Shown here in pieces: positions 40,401 through 54,900 of a stretch of DNA of 64,000 nt. Position 1 is the stretch's first letter. The number at the start of each line of letters is the position of its first letter. Origin of the DNA: Allacma fusca (Eukaryota; Arthropoda; Collembola; Symphypleona; Sminthuridae). The notes beneath the pieces are model-generated. The model ran no database searches. It was not told the DNA's origin and saw only the letters and a list, made by a program, of their open reading frames with translations. Made by a program: the position numbers and the translations under genes. Where the stretch lies: NCBI GenBank assembly GCA_947179485.1, contig OX359249.1, positions 39,666,250 to 39,730,249 on the forward strand, given 5' to 3'.

Positions 40401-42913
40401 AGAAATGCTTAGCTGAATGTCATGAAGAAGATGAATCTTTTCTCTTATGTCAAGAATATTTATTTACTTGAGAAAACGTTGTTACAACCTTTCTTAACAC
40501 TGTCAATAACAGGAAGTCAAGATTTACCGTTCTTATAACTGTAGTGTTATCTCTGTTAAAGGATGACTAATGGTACATAGTGGTCTGGAAATACAGACCG
40601 GGGTACAATCCCATTTCCCCCAGCATTTTCTCCCTTCTCAGTGTAACTCACAAATGCGGGTAGTATTTTACGTGTCCAGTATTAATTTGTAACTTGAATT
40701 ATAGACCTTTTGGGACGATTCCCCATTTCAGGAACCCACCTTGGACATTAGGATGGTCTGAGGAAAGAGTTCTCAAGTAAAATTGGGATATAGTGGATCT
40801 AGATTAATACTAGTACTAGTAGGACTTAGAATTGGTCAGCTTTGCCCCACATACATACATAGATAGATACTGTATTTTAAATGGGTTGGATTTTTAAATC
40901 GGGCGGGAATTCCTTGAAAATCAGTGATACCCCGGGCCCGTAAGATTGGAAATACTTTTGGAAGGAATAAAAAGCGTTGGAAATATTCATGTGAATGGGT
41001 GGGAGGGATGAGAGGCAATAAAATTGTTGGAAGGGTTTTGATAGCCGTCCCTACACTTCGTATTGATAGTTGGGATTGAGAATGTAAGACAGGCTCTCTG
41101 TGGATGGGTACGTATTTTATGGGAATTTGTTGTCTTGTTTTGTTTAGACCGGGAGGCACTAAATTGGGACGGGAAATTAAATAATTGAAGAATTTAGATT
41201 CTCAAAAGTTCCCTACAGTATTTCCTTGCTGTCATGAAATGATATTGAAAGATTTTGTCAGAGCCTTTACCTGGCAGGAGCCCTGGGGTAGTTTAGTGAA
41301 GTAGAGAGGAGCAAGTTGTAGAGCACTTAAAGCCCAAGTAGAATTCAAGATTTATGTCCAGTGCGAATTGGAAGGAAAATTTTCCACTGGTCGAGAGAGT
41401 GAGAGAGAGAGAGAGAGTCTCGAAAGTACCCAGTTGTTACCCTTCATGTTCAGTTGTACAGTATTAGTCCATGTATTATGTAAGGAGATCCTGTCCTTTT
41501 GTTTTTCTCCCAACTAAATAGAAAGAGACTGTGTGACTCGACGATTCGTTCGAATGTGAAAATCCCATGCTCTACACCTTGAATTGAGAGCATAACGAGA
41601 AAAAAGAGAAAATACAATGAGAAAGGAGAAAAGACATGGGCTTAATGGCCATCAGGTACATATGTATGTATGCTAAGTCGTTCCCCAGTAGAGGTTTAGG
41701 TAGGTAGGCTGATTTTAGTTTCACCATTACTACAATACATTGCTATTTCGCTTTGCAATAATAATACGGTCTGGGCCTACTCAAATGCGTGAAGGTGCAT
41801 ACACACTTGTCTGTTTGCTTCTACGGCTACTTCAATCTGCTCGTGGTATCGATTATGGAGCTTCCTTTTTTTATTGTCATTCCCGATGCCAATTTTTATT
41901 TCTTCCTTTTTTTCCTTCTCCTCCTCTCCAATTGTAGTTACACTCGTACTCAACTTTGGCAGGCTGTGAATTCCTTGGAATTTTATAGTGTCCCTATTGG
42001 ATCGACTTTTGTTGTCACTCCCATTGCTCCTTTCCCTTCCTGGTGTGATTTAATTGTTGACTTTTGTCCTTCCCCCGACAGGGCTCACGGAAACAGTTAT
42101 GAGCTTAAAATTAGGAGTACATTCACCATTCCCTTTCCTTTCCTTTTCTTTTTTTTATTATCGTTTTGAGGGTTTTGGGTAAAAATACTAGTAACTGATG
42201 CTGTTGATGGTGTAGACAAATATTCTATAAAAAAAAATTGACACCTGCGAGAACAAATGAATTTATCATGTCGTCATTTGAGCGAGAAGTCATTTATCAA
42301 CTCTGTAATATTTGTACCCATACGATCTTAACGGACTCAGTATGCCTTTAAAGGATTGAAATATGACCCAATGTTATAAATGTTGAAGGGACAGGCCCAA
42401 AAGTGCAACATCAGGAGTTGCCAAAATAGCACAGGGTAAGGACAGCAGCACATATGCCGATAATAAAGTTAGTTGTGGGATGGTAGGGAGCGATGAAACG
42501 TCTCCAGTAACTTGTTGGTATTGACCAGTGCTAGTTGAGGGTACAAAAACAATCATGTCATAGAATCTGTCGTCCACATCTGTGAGTATTATTTTATCTA
42601 AGCGGACCCCGTCTAGTTGTTCCCTTATTGTGAACAAGAGTAGTAACGCACGTGCTTCCCATGAAGCTGGAGTATCGTGGAGATCGAATTTACTGAGGCG
42701 ACTTAGTTTTTCAGACTTTAATATAAATCGATTCCTTGTAAGACACCAAATTTTCAGACATCTCACTCCATTACTAAAACACACTTTATTTTGTCCATGG
42801 GAAAGTCCCTATCGTTTGCGCATCAACGATCCTAATTATATTTCCCTGAAATCATATTTACTTCAGACTTGTCTTTCAGCACTTAAATTTCAGCATCTCG
42901 TAATTTATATGCT

Positions 42914-42978
<65 letters not shown>

Positions 42979-45900
42979 ATTCATTCTGGTTCACTAATAG
43001 CAAAAGGATTCCACTTCAAAGAAATGCAAAATGTACTTGTATCTACATACCTACTAAATTATATGAGCGTTCAGGGAAATTCGAGAGTAATATCATTCAC
43101 AAATTATTATTATAGACGTGTTTTATTTTCTCAATTTAAATTTAAGGGAAACTTAAATTGTTTTAATTATACTTGAGAGGTTTGTAGTTTCTCTGATTGA
43201 AAATTTCAGAATAAGATATCAAAAGCAAATTGCCAGTTTCAGCGCCTTCCATACTCATCCCTGACGATTTACGAAGGGGAGTTATTGTTAGTAATTTAAA
43301 TCCCACTTTTCTTTTGCTTCATTTTATAGTTTAACTACAGCACAGATGTAATTTGCCTTGGTTTTCAATTACCTCACCTGATTTGGGAAATATTGCCGGC
43401 ATTAGTAAGCTTTAAGTATTGAGAAGACTAGAGCAAGATTAAATGTTAATTTTGTCTATCGCGTCTGTGGATCGTGCTGTTTTTGGCCTATTTTCTCGCC
43501 AATATTAAATGCAGAGTTAAAATATGAACATATGGGTTCTCGCTGAAAGGGAATGTTGCACAGCTGCAGTGCATTAATGTATCTACACTTGCACTAGTGT
43601 AATTTGATGCTTCAAACATTTGCCTTGCAATAAGTCCTGCACACACACAAAAATCTGCAACCTGTTTAAATAATCTTCTTCTGCATAGTTTTAGTCCGTC
43701 CGCCTATGCATGCACTCATGTGAGGCATGTAGTGTGATTACATATGTGTATCGTCACAGCATGCAAAATAAATTGTGCTTTCTTTGTCATAAGTTTTATT
43801 CTGTACTTGCTGTAAGCACGTTTCTATGCATCATTTAGAAGGAAACAATTTGTAAATATTTTCGCTTTGAAATTTCAGTCAAACATTTTTCCTTGTACAC
43901 TTTGAGTATTTTTTATTTGTACTTACAATTAATTAGATTCATTTTCGTTACGTAATTTTGTTGTTGTTGTTGTTTTGTTGTTGCTGTTGTCGTCTTGTGC
44001 CAGAGATTTATTATTTTAGTCCGTTAGTGGCTATCAGCATGTACTTTACAATACCCTACATTTTATTTCTGTATCTTTGTTTTTTCGTTTTTCAAACATT
44101 ATTGAGCTGGATTATTATTATGGCAGTTGTTACTAATAAATTTGTTACCTTTCTCAGCCTTCACCGAGAGATGGTTTCGTCTGTGCGGGAATCTCCTATT
44201 TTATTTGAAAACTACAGATCATTGGTCGGAACCCGTTGGAGTGATAGTTCTTGAAAACTTCACTATTAGGATTGACAGCAAAACTTCCAATTACCAGAGT
44301 TACCATTTTGTTGTCGGTAAGTGAAATGATTTTGTCAAACTTGTACATCTCCTAACGTAATGTAATTATTCAAGAAGGATGGATGGGTGTGGACATGTTT
44401 AAATTACTATAAATAGATACCAGAATTTATTGGTACTACTTAAAAAGTCTGGAGTTTATTTCAAAATATTATGCTAAGAATGGAGTTGAGCCGTTGAGCG
44501 CTGAGCCAGCGTCTTGTAGGAAAACTAGTTTGTCTTTGGTGTGTGTATAAGCAAGTACTCACCAACTTTACCGAGGGAATGTTATCAGTGGACGATAAGG
44601 ACGTTGAGCTAATTTATAAATAGTTATAATTATTACTGTACTAACGAAATAATTTTTATGCGAGATACTTATTGCTATTAAATCTTTTGGTGGGGCGCTT
44701 AAGAGAAGCAGTCAAAACTACTGAAGGAAATTTATGGGCAGACCCAAGATAAAAATACATGTTGATTTCCATGCAGTTCAGATGTGAACATGTGTAAATA
44801 AAAACTTCTTAAAGTCTGGGCCCATTGATTATGTGTATGAGGATGTGAATGCTATTGAATCTTTTGTTTGTACAGGGGTCTTAAGTGAAATTAAAATGCC
44901 ATGTTATGCATATTTGACTCTATGGGTTATAGATGACTGATTCCAGGGGTTGTTCTAACTTGATAGGAACAAGTTTATTACTTATTAGTGCCTCCGGGTG
45001 TAAGCTTCAATATTTTGTGCATTGTGGTTGGTTGCGAATACGTTAAATAGCCTGTCATAAAATCTTGTGGTAGTAACAGAAACTAGAAAAAACTGGTGCA
45101 GATCAACTCTTGTGATAGAATTACAGAAGATAAATCATAGTAATATCAAAAGTTATTTGGGCCTTGTCATCTGGTGTGATTTAACATTTCGCTATAGCGC
45201 TTATCTCCACAAACTGGTATTCTGATGATTTATATTTTTACAAGTTTATCTTAAGTCTTGAAGATTTCCAATTTCAAGAAACGTTTCCTACTCTCTACAG
45301 TTCCAGTCAATAAAAATATTGCTACAAAATTTTGACATTCTGAATCCCTACTTGTATGTTGGGAGGGGTCCTCCTCGGAGAGTCTTTTGGTGATTGATTC
45401 CTTCCGGGGATGCACAGTAACTTCCGACCTATTTCATGCCTCTACTAAACTACGTAGGGCTAATCCTCCAGGCAGTAATTCAGAATCATTCACAAATGTA
45501 ATTCAGGACTCTGGAACTGTACTGGTTATAGTCTGTAGGCTACGCATTGTGATTTTAAAGTGTTGTGGTTACACCAGTTAAATAGCGCGATGGGCATGAT
45601 CACCAAATCTATTCATGTCCCCACCTTGTTCTGTAGACTTTGCGGTTTTTGTGGTCAATAATTAGACACAAACATGTAATTACGATGAGTGCATGGTTGG
45701 TTGTGGATACAGGACTAATTTGTTAGTTTATGGACATGGACCCATGCATAGCATCTTTTAGGGAGTACTTATAGGTAAGGGCAACTGGTGACTTCCGGGA
45801 ACCGGGAGACAAATTAAATTCAAGTTTTTAGAATATTTTTGTAAAAACTTTTAACGGAGGTTTTAACCGGAAATATTATGCAACCAGCTACTCCTCGAAT

Positions 45901-48900
45901 AAACAAACCAGGAATTAGAAGTTTTTTAATTTGATTGAAAATGTGTTCAAAGTTTCCGAATAGAATATCTTTAAGGGAATATATCGTCAGTGAAAAGGAA
46001 AAATGTTCTTTATGCATTTTCGATTAAGAGTAAAATACATAGACGGCTAGCAAATAAATCAAACTAATTTGGCTCTATGTACATGTAGGAAGCTACTTAC
46101 TCCGAAGATAATTTTAATCACAAATGTAAAAATGTTTTTGTCGTTTTGAATACCTTGAAGGCAATACAAAATTATTTAATCAAGTGAGACTTCTGGGAAA
46201 CCAGATTGTAGACTTCCAAATTCGAATTATATTATTTCATTAAATATTACTGTTTCTATGGAAGTGTTCCTGATTCCGGAGACCATTTTTCTCATAAAAT
46301 TTTTAATGATTTTTGTGAACACTATGGGTGCTGTAATAGCACTGCTATTGTCATATAAATCCAGTGGTACATTCCAAACTTCAAATATAAGAAAAAATGT
46401 TAAATTCAAATGTCTTATGGCGTGTTCTGGAATATCTGGAATCAAGAGTCGTGTACTCGGGGCAAGCGGTCTCTTTAGAAGGGAACATTACTACTGATGA
46501 CGGTATTTAATTTTAATATGGGGAAGACCTCAAAAGTGCCATGGGTGATCTGGGGTAGACAGAAAATAATATGATACTAAAAGTAAATGTTGCGTATAAA
46601 TATGCATTTTAAATTGTTACATGGGATTTATTCGTAGGAGATTTTTAGGAGGGTGTTACAGTAAAGGGGAACTATAGTCAAATTAATTGATATGAACGTG
46701 CATGAAATTAGTGACCAATTAGTACTAATTAGTGGCTCGAGAATGACAACATAATGTACGCTCGGTGTCTTTAGTGGTCCGGAAGGATATAATCCCTTGA
46801 TCATAAACTTCCATGTTGAGTTATGCATGACATTTGTCTTTGTTTTTAGGCTTTGAGTCTGGTGGGTATCACTCGTTTGGAGCACTCAGTGAGTCAGAGA
46901 GAACCTCTTGGATGGATGCTCTTCAAAGTGCCAGTTTTTCCTCAATCAGATCTAAATTGGATTCTTTAAAGTTGCAAATTCAGTCTAGAATGGGTCGCCC
47001 ACAGTCTTCTCCGTCTTCTCTGGGTCCCACAGATCTTCCTGTTCATAGCAATTCTCCTAAAGCTTGCGGTTACGTCAAAGGTAAGGCGTTCCGAAAATAT
47101 CTTGTGCTCTACGCTACTTGAGTATGTACAACGTACTTACATACATACGTTATGTAAGATATATGTCAAGCATAACCAACAGCGTATAGTTCCAGCTCTT
47201 TCAACATCTTCACCGTATTCCATCTGCTCTGAACCCAGCTCGTTCCTCGATTGTACGTACATGTCACACGAATGTATTGATCCGTGAAATTAACATCACG
47301 ACGTCTGTGATCGGGTTCCCTGGTTTTGCAAAACCGCTATATTTCCATGCATTTTATCCCGTGCCTATAATGTAGCAAATCAGGGGATCGTATACTGCAT
47401 AAAAGGAGAGGTGTATATGAGAAGTTTGAATGATTTGAAAAGAGCAAAGGCGTCTATCGTTGACTATCCCTACACTATGTGTATGTATCTACATGCATAC
47501 ATGCTCCTAGCATTAGCTAAATTGAGATTTCGTGGTTGATTAGTACATTTCTTGAAGGTTCAGATTATAAATTACATATGAAGCCGCGGAGGAAATATGT
47601 GGTCATATATTTGGTTGATTTAGAGATAAAAGAGCGGAGGAAGTAATTTTCTTCCTGATCAATATCTTTGTGGTCATTGGCTTTTTCGGAGTGGTTTTTG
47701 TGCGTAAAGCGCTCATACATAGTATGTACATACTGTAAATTAAGCTTTCAATTCATCCGTTATGGATTTAAAATTCTTTTCTTTTTCCTTGTGAAGTTTC
47801 AAAATAGTTAGGATTTTTGTGAAAAGGTACTCGAAGATTCTAGTCAGCCTCCCCGTTCGTAACGTACTTCGTCAAGTAAACTTAAAGAAATGTGCTCTTG
47901 AAACGAGATGGAAAGCCATTTGATTGCCGACTCTGGAGACCAGATAGAGTATGTGTAGATAGTTTTGTTGGTGAACGCATAGAATTTAGAATGAGGAGCA
48001 ACTCCTTTGGCTTTAAGCTCAACATTTGACGGTTTTTCTCTTTCATTATATGTACATACATACGTACGTACGTACGTGTGGACTTTCTTATGCATGGAGG
48101 AGCTTGAAACAGAGGGATATATAGGAAGAGATACGGTGGTCACCACAGGAGAGGCAAGTCGCCATTACTTGACTTCGTCCTGAATGTGCAGGCTAGTTTA
48201 ATATCGAATCGGCACGCTTCCTCCGTAAGCAAGTTGACAAGCAGTTGTAATATGAAGAGAGCTAGTAAAAAATATACGATGTTGTTGGGTGGGAGAGAGA
48301 AAGAGGACGGAAGAAAAAAAAACGGGAATGGAAAGTCTGATGATGTTTATACTTGGATGTATGTGGTTGAGCAGATGTGTCCGAATCGCCGCTGTGTGAG
48401 ATTTCACTAGCCTGTGACAATTTACTATGCGACAGCCATGGGAGAGCCCCAAATGCCAAATTGGTCGTTCACGTCCGGAACTCCCAGAACAGCGTGTGGC
48501 TCAAGTACGCTTCCACTGAAGTTGTCGAGGTAACCAACGAGACTAGTGATGATTTACACCTGATATTTAATCCGCTCAAATTACTCTATCCATCAGTTGA
48601 CACGTATACTGGACATTACGGCTTGGACTAAAAGTATCCTGCTCTAAGTTTCATTTCTATATATTGGACTTTGTAGTCGTTTATTTTGGTGGAGAGTATA
48701 GACTTTTACCCTCCATTTCCTCATGTTGGTGGTGTTGTGACCATCGCATTTTGACTTATTTGTTCTCGTACTTTCCTAGTTTGTAAACCATGTATGACAC
48801 TTTGTGCCCTCCTGCTTTTGACGTTTTGAGTCCCTTCCTGTATGAGCATGTCTCAGTGGGAATTGTCACAATTTTTAAACCCAGAGGAAAAAGGATTATC

Positions 48901-51900
48901 ATTGTAATTGACAAAGTATAAATAATGTATGAAAGCTAAAGTGCTCTTCTGGTTTGTGTGGTTCCCATGCAGAAGAGTAGCAATCCGGTTTTTCTCACGA
49001 CGGTCAGTTTCCGAGCAAGTGATGGACTATCAGAAACTTCCCAGGCTAGATTTACAGTTTACGAGGTTCGTGAGAGGACAACTCAAACACAGACAGTTGT
49101 GGGTCAGTTGACAGTGGAGTTGAGTTCTCTGAAGGCAATTGACCGAATCCGACTACCCATCTCATCCTCATCTTCTCAAGCCGGATCAACACCTAATCAG
49201 TATGCAGGCTTTCTGAGTATTGTAGTGTGGAACTTGGAACGAGAGGAACGGTGCAGTACGGAATCTACACCCTGCAGGACCAATCCCTATGAATCTGATT
49301 CCCTGGTAAGTTCTTCATACATGATTTCACTTTTAAACCATAAATGTTTTTGAGATTTTGACACATTTCTCCAGTTTCATTCGTTGTTCATGATGCCTGA
49401 CTTGTTTGGGACTGCTCACACGCATCCATACATACTAATACATATGTAGGTATCTACATGTAGTTCTAAAAGTATACGTATGATTTCATAATTATGTACA
49501 TACATACATAAATGCATGGGGAGTAAATCCGTTTTGGCATTTGTGGCTAGGGAACTGTCGGAGAGATATTTTGGATGTGTTTTAGCTCCCTAATTCTTGA
49601 AACTGGAAGTAGTACATTTACTCCTACAAAGTCCATAATAATTGTTAAATGAAGGAGAATGCCTTCTGTAGAATACAATTTCTATAATGAAAAATGTAAA
49701 AGTTAGCTTGTTCCAGTGAGCTTATTGGCAACTTTTCAAAAACTTACAAAATTGTCGAACTTTTTCTGTCATAGTAGATTAATGGTTGCCGCTGGGTTCG
49801 AAAGTTTCCAATCGGTATGCGGTTATTTGGTGGTTTTTTATTTTGCAACTATTGACTATTATGGATGAGTGCGCCTGGAACGAGCTATAAATACATTGGT
49901 TTAGATTAGGATTGATTCTTTTCCTTTCGCAAAAACACTTTGATTGAACTAAATGGCTACAGTTTCGGAATCGACTTGACAACGACTAAATTTTAATGCT
50001 TTTTGAACAAATCTATTCACTCACGGCAACCTACATTTCGCAGTATCCATGGGGTGAGTCCCCCAACCACAAGAACTAATGAGATTAGATCAGTAAGTTC
50101 TGATCAGCCTTGAAGATATTAAATCGGCTACAAAGCTGTAGGGTAGCCCCATAATAATATATTTACTCTAAAAGCTGACATTGTGAAAACTAGATTTTCT
50201 AACGAGGTTCAGAGAGAGAGAGAGAGGGAAAAGAAGCACTTGGATGAGATTTAGTGAAACCGGAACACTAGTATTTTAAGTACATGTTACTCCAATGAAA
50301 AACTAGATTTACACAACCAATGAAAGGGACTCTATGAAAGACATACTTACAGATTTAGTGCACAGTGAAAGCCAAGGACGATCCGTTACTTCAACGGGTA
50401 GACGACCAAGAGAAAACTCGAGTGAGAGTGAACAATGTCTTTCCTCAGTACAACTTATGCACGTTGTGCTTGCCTTCTGTATGTACACTCTGTTTTCTAC
50501 CACCTGCATATGTACAGTTGGCTGGCCGGTCGATGACAAGACTGGAAAGGAAAAAACCACTCTGAGATAGAAAAAGGGATGGGAATGAATGAAACAGCTA
50601 AGTGAACAGTAAGGCAGTCGAAATGCAATGCCAACGTGATAGTCCTTCGTTTTATTTTCCATTGTGCTGGGTATGGTTCATAAATTTTAGGGAAGGAACA
50701 GAAACAGTGTAGCTCAGTAAGATTGCTCAGCCTTATATGTACAATCCAGATTCCTCACTTTCTTCGTGGCTTTTTCCGCCACACACACAACCTTAAAATG
50801 GTGGAAAAGTGTCGTTGTATTTATGTAAGAATGCTAGTAAATGTTTAAAATATTTTCAGCTTTTTTCACATCGGAGAACTCAGTCATTGCCACCCCGGTT
50901 GGGATGCAAATTAAAAATTCCATTGCAGAACAACTTTGGGCTCCTCTTCAGTCATCCCTTCATGCAGACCTACCGTTTCCACTCCGGTCTCGGCGGGGAT
51001 ATCTTCGTTCATGAGATCATGGCAGAGTCAAAATTCTCCTTTCTGTTCCCGCAACAACTTTTGTAAGTTTCCGACAAGTACTTAACTCTGTTTTTTTTGT
51101 TGTTGCATCGAATTATTCCCAGCTCTTGTGTGCATAAGCACTCCTTACATTCACTTTGACACTTGCTCCCCCATGCACGTGTAGGCACAGTTCATACTTA
51201 TTCTAGTCTAATGATATTAATGTGTTTCTTGCTCAACTGAACAGTTTAATTCACTTGGAAACTTAAGACACTTTATACTTGAGTGTACAGCTCCCTCGAA
51301 ATAGTCATCTTGTACTACTATCAATTTAATATTGGGTAAACGTGTGGAACGTGTCATGACAAAAAAAGAGGGGTACGTGCAAGTAAACTAGCGCGTAAAT
51401 CTTCCTGCTTTGACAATGGCAGGGAAAAGGGACAAACCAGCAGAAATGTTCTTAAAGAGTGAGATTGAGTATAGTTAGAGATTGGCTACCAGACTGGAAA
51501 CAAACTTCAGGAAATGGCGACAGTGCTTGACCAGTACATTGGTTTCCTTCTCAGTTTATTAGAGAATAGATGTCGGCAATTTTAAGGGCATTTTTCGATT
51601 CACCAAAAACTAATCATTGCCAAAGTTTTTTAGTCAACTTTTTATATCTTAACCTTAAATCCTTTTTGCAATGTAACGATAACGATGCATATATATATAT
51701 GAATTTTCCTGCAAAATTTGAGACGGCCTAAGTCTGATTTCCTTTGTTTGTTGTAATTGATCACTGATGATTTTGAAACTGTTTCTGAATACTTATGTAG
51801 CTCATTTTGATTTAATAGTAGGAGAAAGTCACACATTCTTTGAACGATGAAAAAGTTCTAGTAAGACTTGTATTCCAAGCTTCGTTGTTATCTCACTTGG

Positions 51901-54900
51901 ATCGGATCTAGAGTAACAGTAGTAGATAAAAGATATTTCGACGAATGTACACATCCGAGTCTACTTGTGTGGCTAACTTTTTATTATTGATCCGCACGAA
52001 ATTGACCAGATTAAATAAAGCAAATAAGAAAAAAAAAAGAAGCTCAAAGAACTAGCTGGTAAAGTTCGGAGTCTTTGCCGAAAAAATATCCGATATGAGG
52101 GTTTTTTTCCGGTCTTTACATCCACATGTATTTAGAATGAGTCAAGTTATATTGGACAGTCGTGCATGGAAATATAGTATCTATTTATGCAATTATTGTA
52201 GTTGATGCAATTTAATTTTGAACCCTAATTGTTTAAACATAAAAGGTCCGTTTGGATTGCTGAGGAAAAGGAATTGCTTCAAGAAATGATTGGACTGGGA
52301 GAGCTTCGGGAGCCTTGGCACTCAAGACAAGTTCAAATACTAGAGCGGCACTTGTGGTTAATCAATGTCTACACGCAAGCACGTCAAAATGTATTCCATC
52401 ACAAAGGTATGAGTTTCTTTTGTCATGTTTTTATATCTCTATGCCTTGTTGTCCTTAAATGTTCATATGTAAAGTATCTTTGTAGATAGTGAAGCATAAA
52501 CTATTTTCTTTTCGTCATCAAGCAAAAGAGTATTCCACTTGCAGTTGCATAGAATTTCAACTATTGTCTTTTTTTCCTTGGGGGAACTCCTCATATTTTG
52601 TGAGGAAGAAGTTTCTTTCACTTAAGTGGAACATGTATTTCAGATTGGTATTGAAGTTGAACGATCTGTGTTGGCGACGTAAAGAGCTACAAAGAGGATG
52701 GTGGCTGAGTATGAGGGAAAATGTTGAAATTGGAGAAGAAACGTTAAAAAGTATGGATATCAAGGAGAGCTTTTTGTAACTCTTCAGATTATTTCGTCTC
52801 TTCTTCAAGTGCGTATGTCGCCGCTCCCGTTCCATTTAAAATATTTCCATCTTCCATCGGTGAAATTCTGAAATGGGAGAAAAGAAAGACAGCTTTCAAA
52901 TAAATTGCAAAAGAGGGGATAAGTGAGTTTATTTCTTTATAAGTCGTGATGCTCACTTCTACTGTACATACTTTTATGGTTAATAAGGGGAAATTTGAAT
53001 ACGAACCCTGCTCTGCAGCCACTCTTGGTATCCCACTGCCTGTGAATATTTAATAAAGCTTCATTGGTTTCCCGTGGCAGGCGAACTTCTTCATGTTGAC
53101 TTATTTATCTGCGGTCCATCCGCCAGCGGGTGAAGTGCGAGTACCGTCATCAAAATATCTCTGTAGTTTTAAATAGCGGACTACTGCAACCCCATGTTGG
53201 TGATGTTCTCTCCGTTTTTTTTTGTTGCTTTAAATAACATCTCTCGAGTACGTCTCTCTGTAGACATTTTAAAGATGTTCGTACGTGCATGGGCTGCATA
53301 TGTAAGTACGTAGTCATCATATTTATTGACTAATAGCTCGCAAGAGGCTCAGAAATTTTCCAGCAAGTGGATTTATCAGCAGTTGCCCCCTAAAACTCTT
53401 CCATCGTGACCAACCAAGCATGCCGTTCATTTTAAAATATTATTCCCTCTCTTTCGTCTTTCCCAATCTTCTACTTAATACTAATGGGGAAAAGTTTGGA
53501 AGCACCCAGGATTTTTCTATTACGTTTACCCCCTCTCTTCAAGGATATTCGATCCGTTACCCTTCACTGCTACACATTAACGAGACGCTCGTTCCACGCA
53601 TATTGCTAAGGATTTCATTTTAAGTCATTTCTAGTCTCTTCTTAGTAGTGGAAATTCTGAGGGAACGTACGCTTCGAATAATGTCACAGGGAAATTCATT
53701 GCGTAATACAAAAAATGAAAAGTTAAAATAACGTGGGGATTTCCAGTGTGGTGATGTGAACGCATTCACAGACCCTGTTTTTTACATGGGTTGTGCTCAT
53801 TCCAAAAGCAATGTGATTTAAATAACTCAAGATAAGGATTCGAGAACAAATTCCTCCCGTCAATTAATTGTCAGACTGTTGGCATATCTGACATTGCAGG
53901 GGATGATGATGTTGTAGTGTTAGGATGATATACATGCGGTATAGCTCGCTTGAAATTGTAGTCTAACGTAGGATCCTGCTCTATTCCTGCGAGCAGGGTC
54001 TATGTATGTATGTATGGGATTGCGAGTAGGAAATAAGGAGAAAGGACAATAAAAGTTTCATACTTTGAGAGATTTGTGTGGTTAAATAAATTAATAGGTT
54101 AGGACTTTCCTTATTTTCCAGGAGCGGATTTCAAGCAAAGCTCAACTAAAGCTGACCCAACCTACGAGTTCGTTCCACTGAATTTACATCTGCAGAGGAT
54201 ATGGGCCCAAAACGAGAGCTTACATAAGAGTGGCTTTCATGACACGATTACCGTTGGAGCTTTCACAGCCTACTCTCAGCGTTACGAGAATGGAGGACTT
54301 GTCAAGTACATTGCACGATTATTTATGAGCTCTATTAGAAAATTGTCTGTTTGTTCTATCATATGAAATACGGAATATCTATATTAACTTTCCCGTGCCT
54401 TATGATTGTTAGTACGGGTGTATGCACATCCGCGTAAACCATAAACTAGTATCGTAGAGACTTTCATACCCTCCACGTATCCCGACAAATGGTGTGTACG
54501 TACATATGTGCCCAAGTGTACGTAACTGTTATTGTAGGTATCTGGACATGTTCTATGGATGAGAGTTTTTATCTCTAGAAAAGTGGGTGACTTTCAATTT
54601 ATGGTATGGAGTATTTAGTGACAGTAACCTACTTGTATGACTGGAGGAAATAAAGGAAAAGATATCTCATTCAGCGTGACTTGTTCGTAGCTATGGAATG
54701 GGAAAAACTAATACGATGGAAATGTGCACACGTACCAGCAAACTTCCAGGCTCTAGTATGACCAAGCAATCTTTAAGCAGCTATTTTATTTTTCCTTTTC
54801 TCATCTATCCAGATGACGTATGGTCATAGTTTCATTTATGTATAGTATAATAATTATATTTTTATGTTGCTCTTCACTCACGGTATGGATACATATGTAC

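Larger units (their letters stand above)
26892..44157 (+). other. INPP4: INPP4 intron 1 (17.3 kb)
   Basis: Bounded by GTAAAA and tttctcag, in phase 1. It splits the PH domain between its first and second strands. It carries the longest GA tract of the window (37385-37492), CA, CT, TA and ATT tracts, a CTCACGTGAC E-box, a phase-compatible exon-like segment at 29327-29423, and an unassigned minus-strand open frame at 42374-42784. A regulatory role is plausible because of its size, but nothing in the sequence proves it. Confidence 0.8.

Noticed and set aside
42582..43115. Plus-strand open frame of 177 codons
   Set aside because: About a third of it is the CT microsatellite (LSLSLS), and the rest overlaps the more protein-like minus-strand frame.
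52489..52835. Possible extra exon in intron 7 ([11 protein letters not shown]...)
   Set aside because: Exons 7 and 8 join perfectly in phase and match contiguous human sequence, and no acceptor/donor pair of matching phase was found around it.
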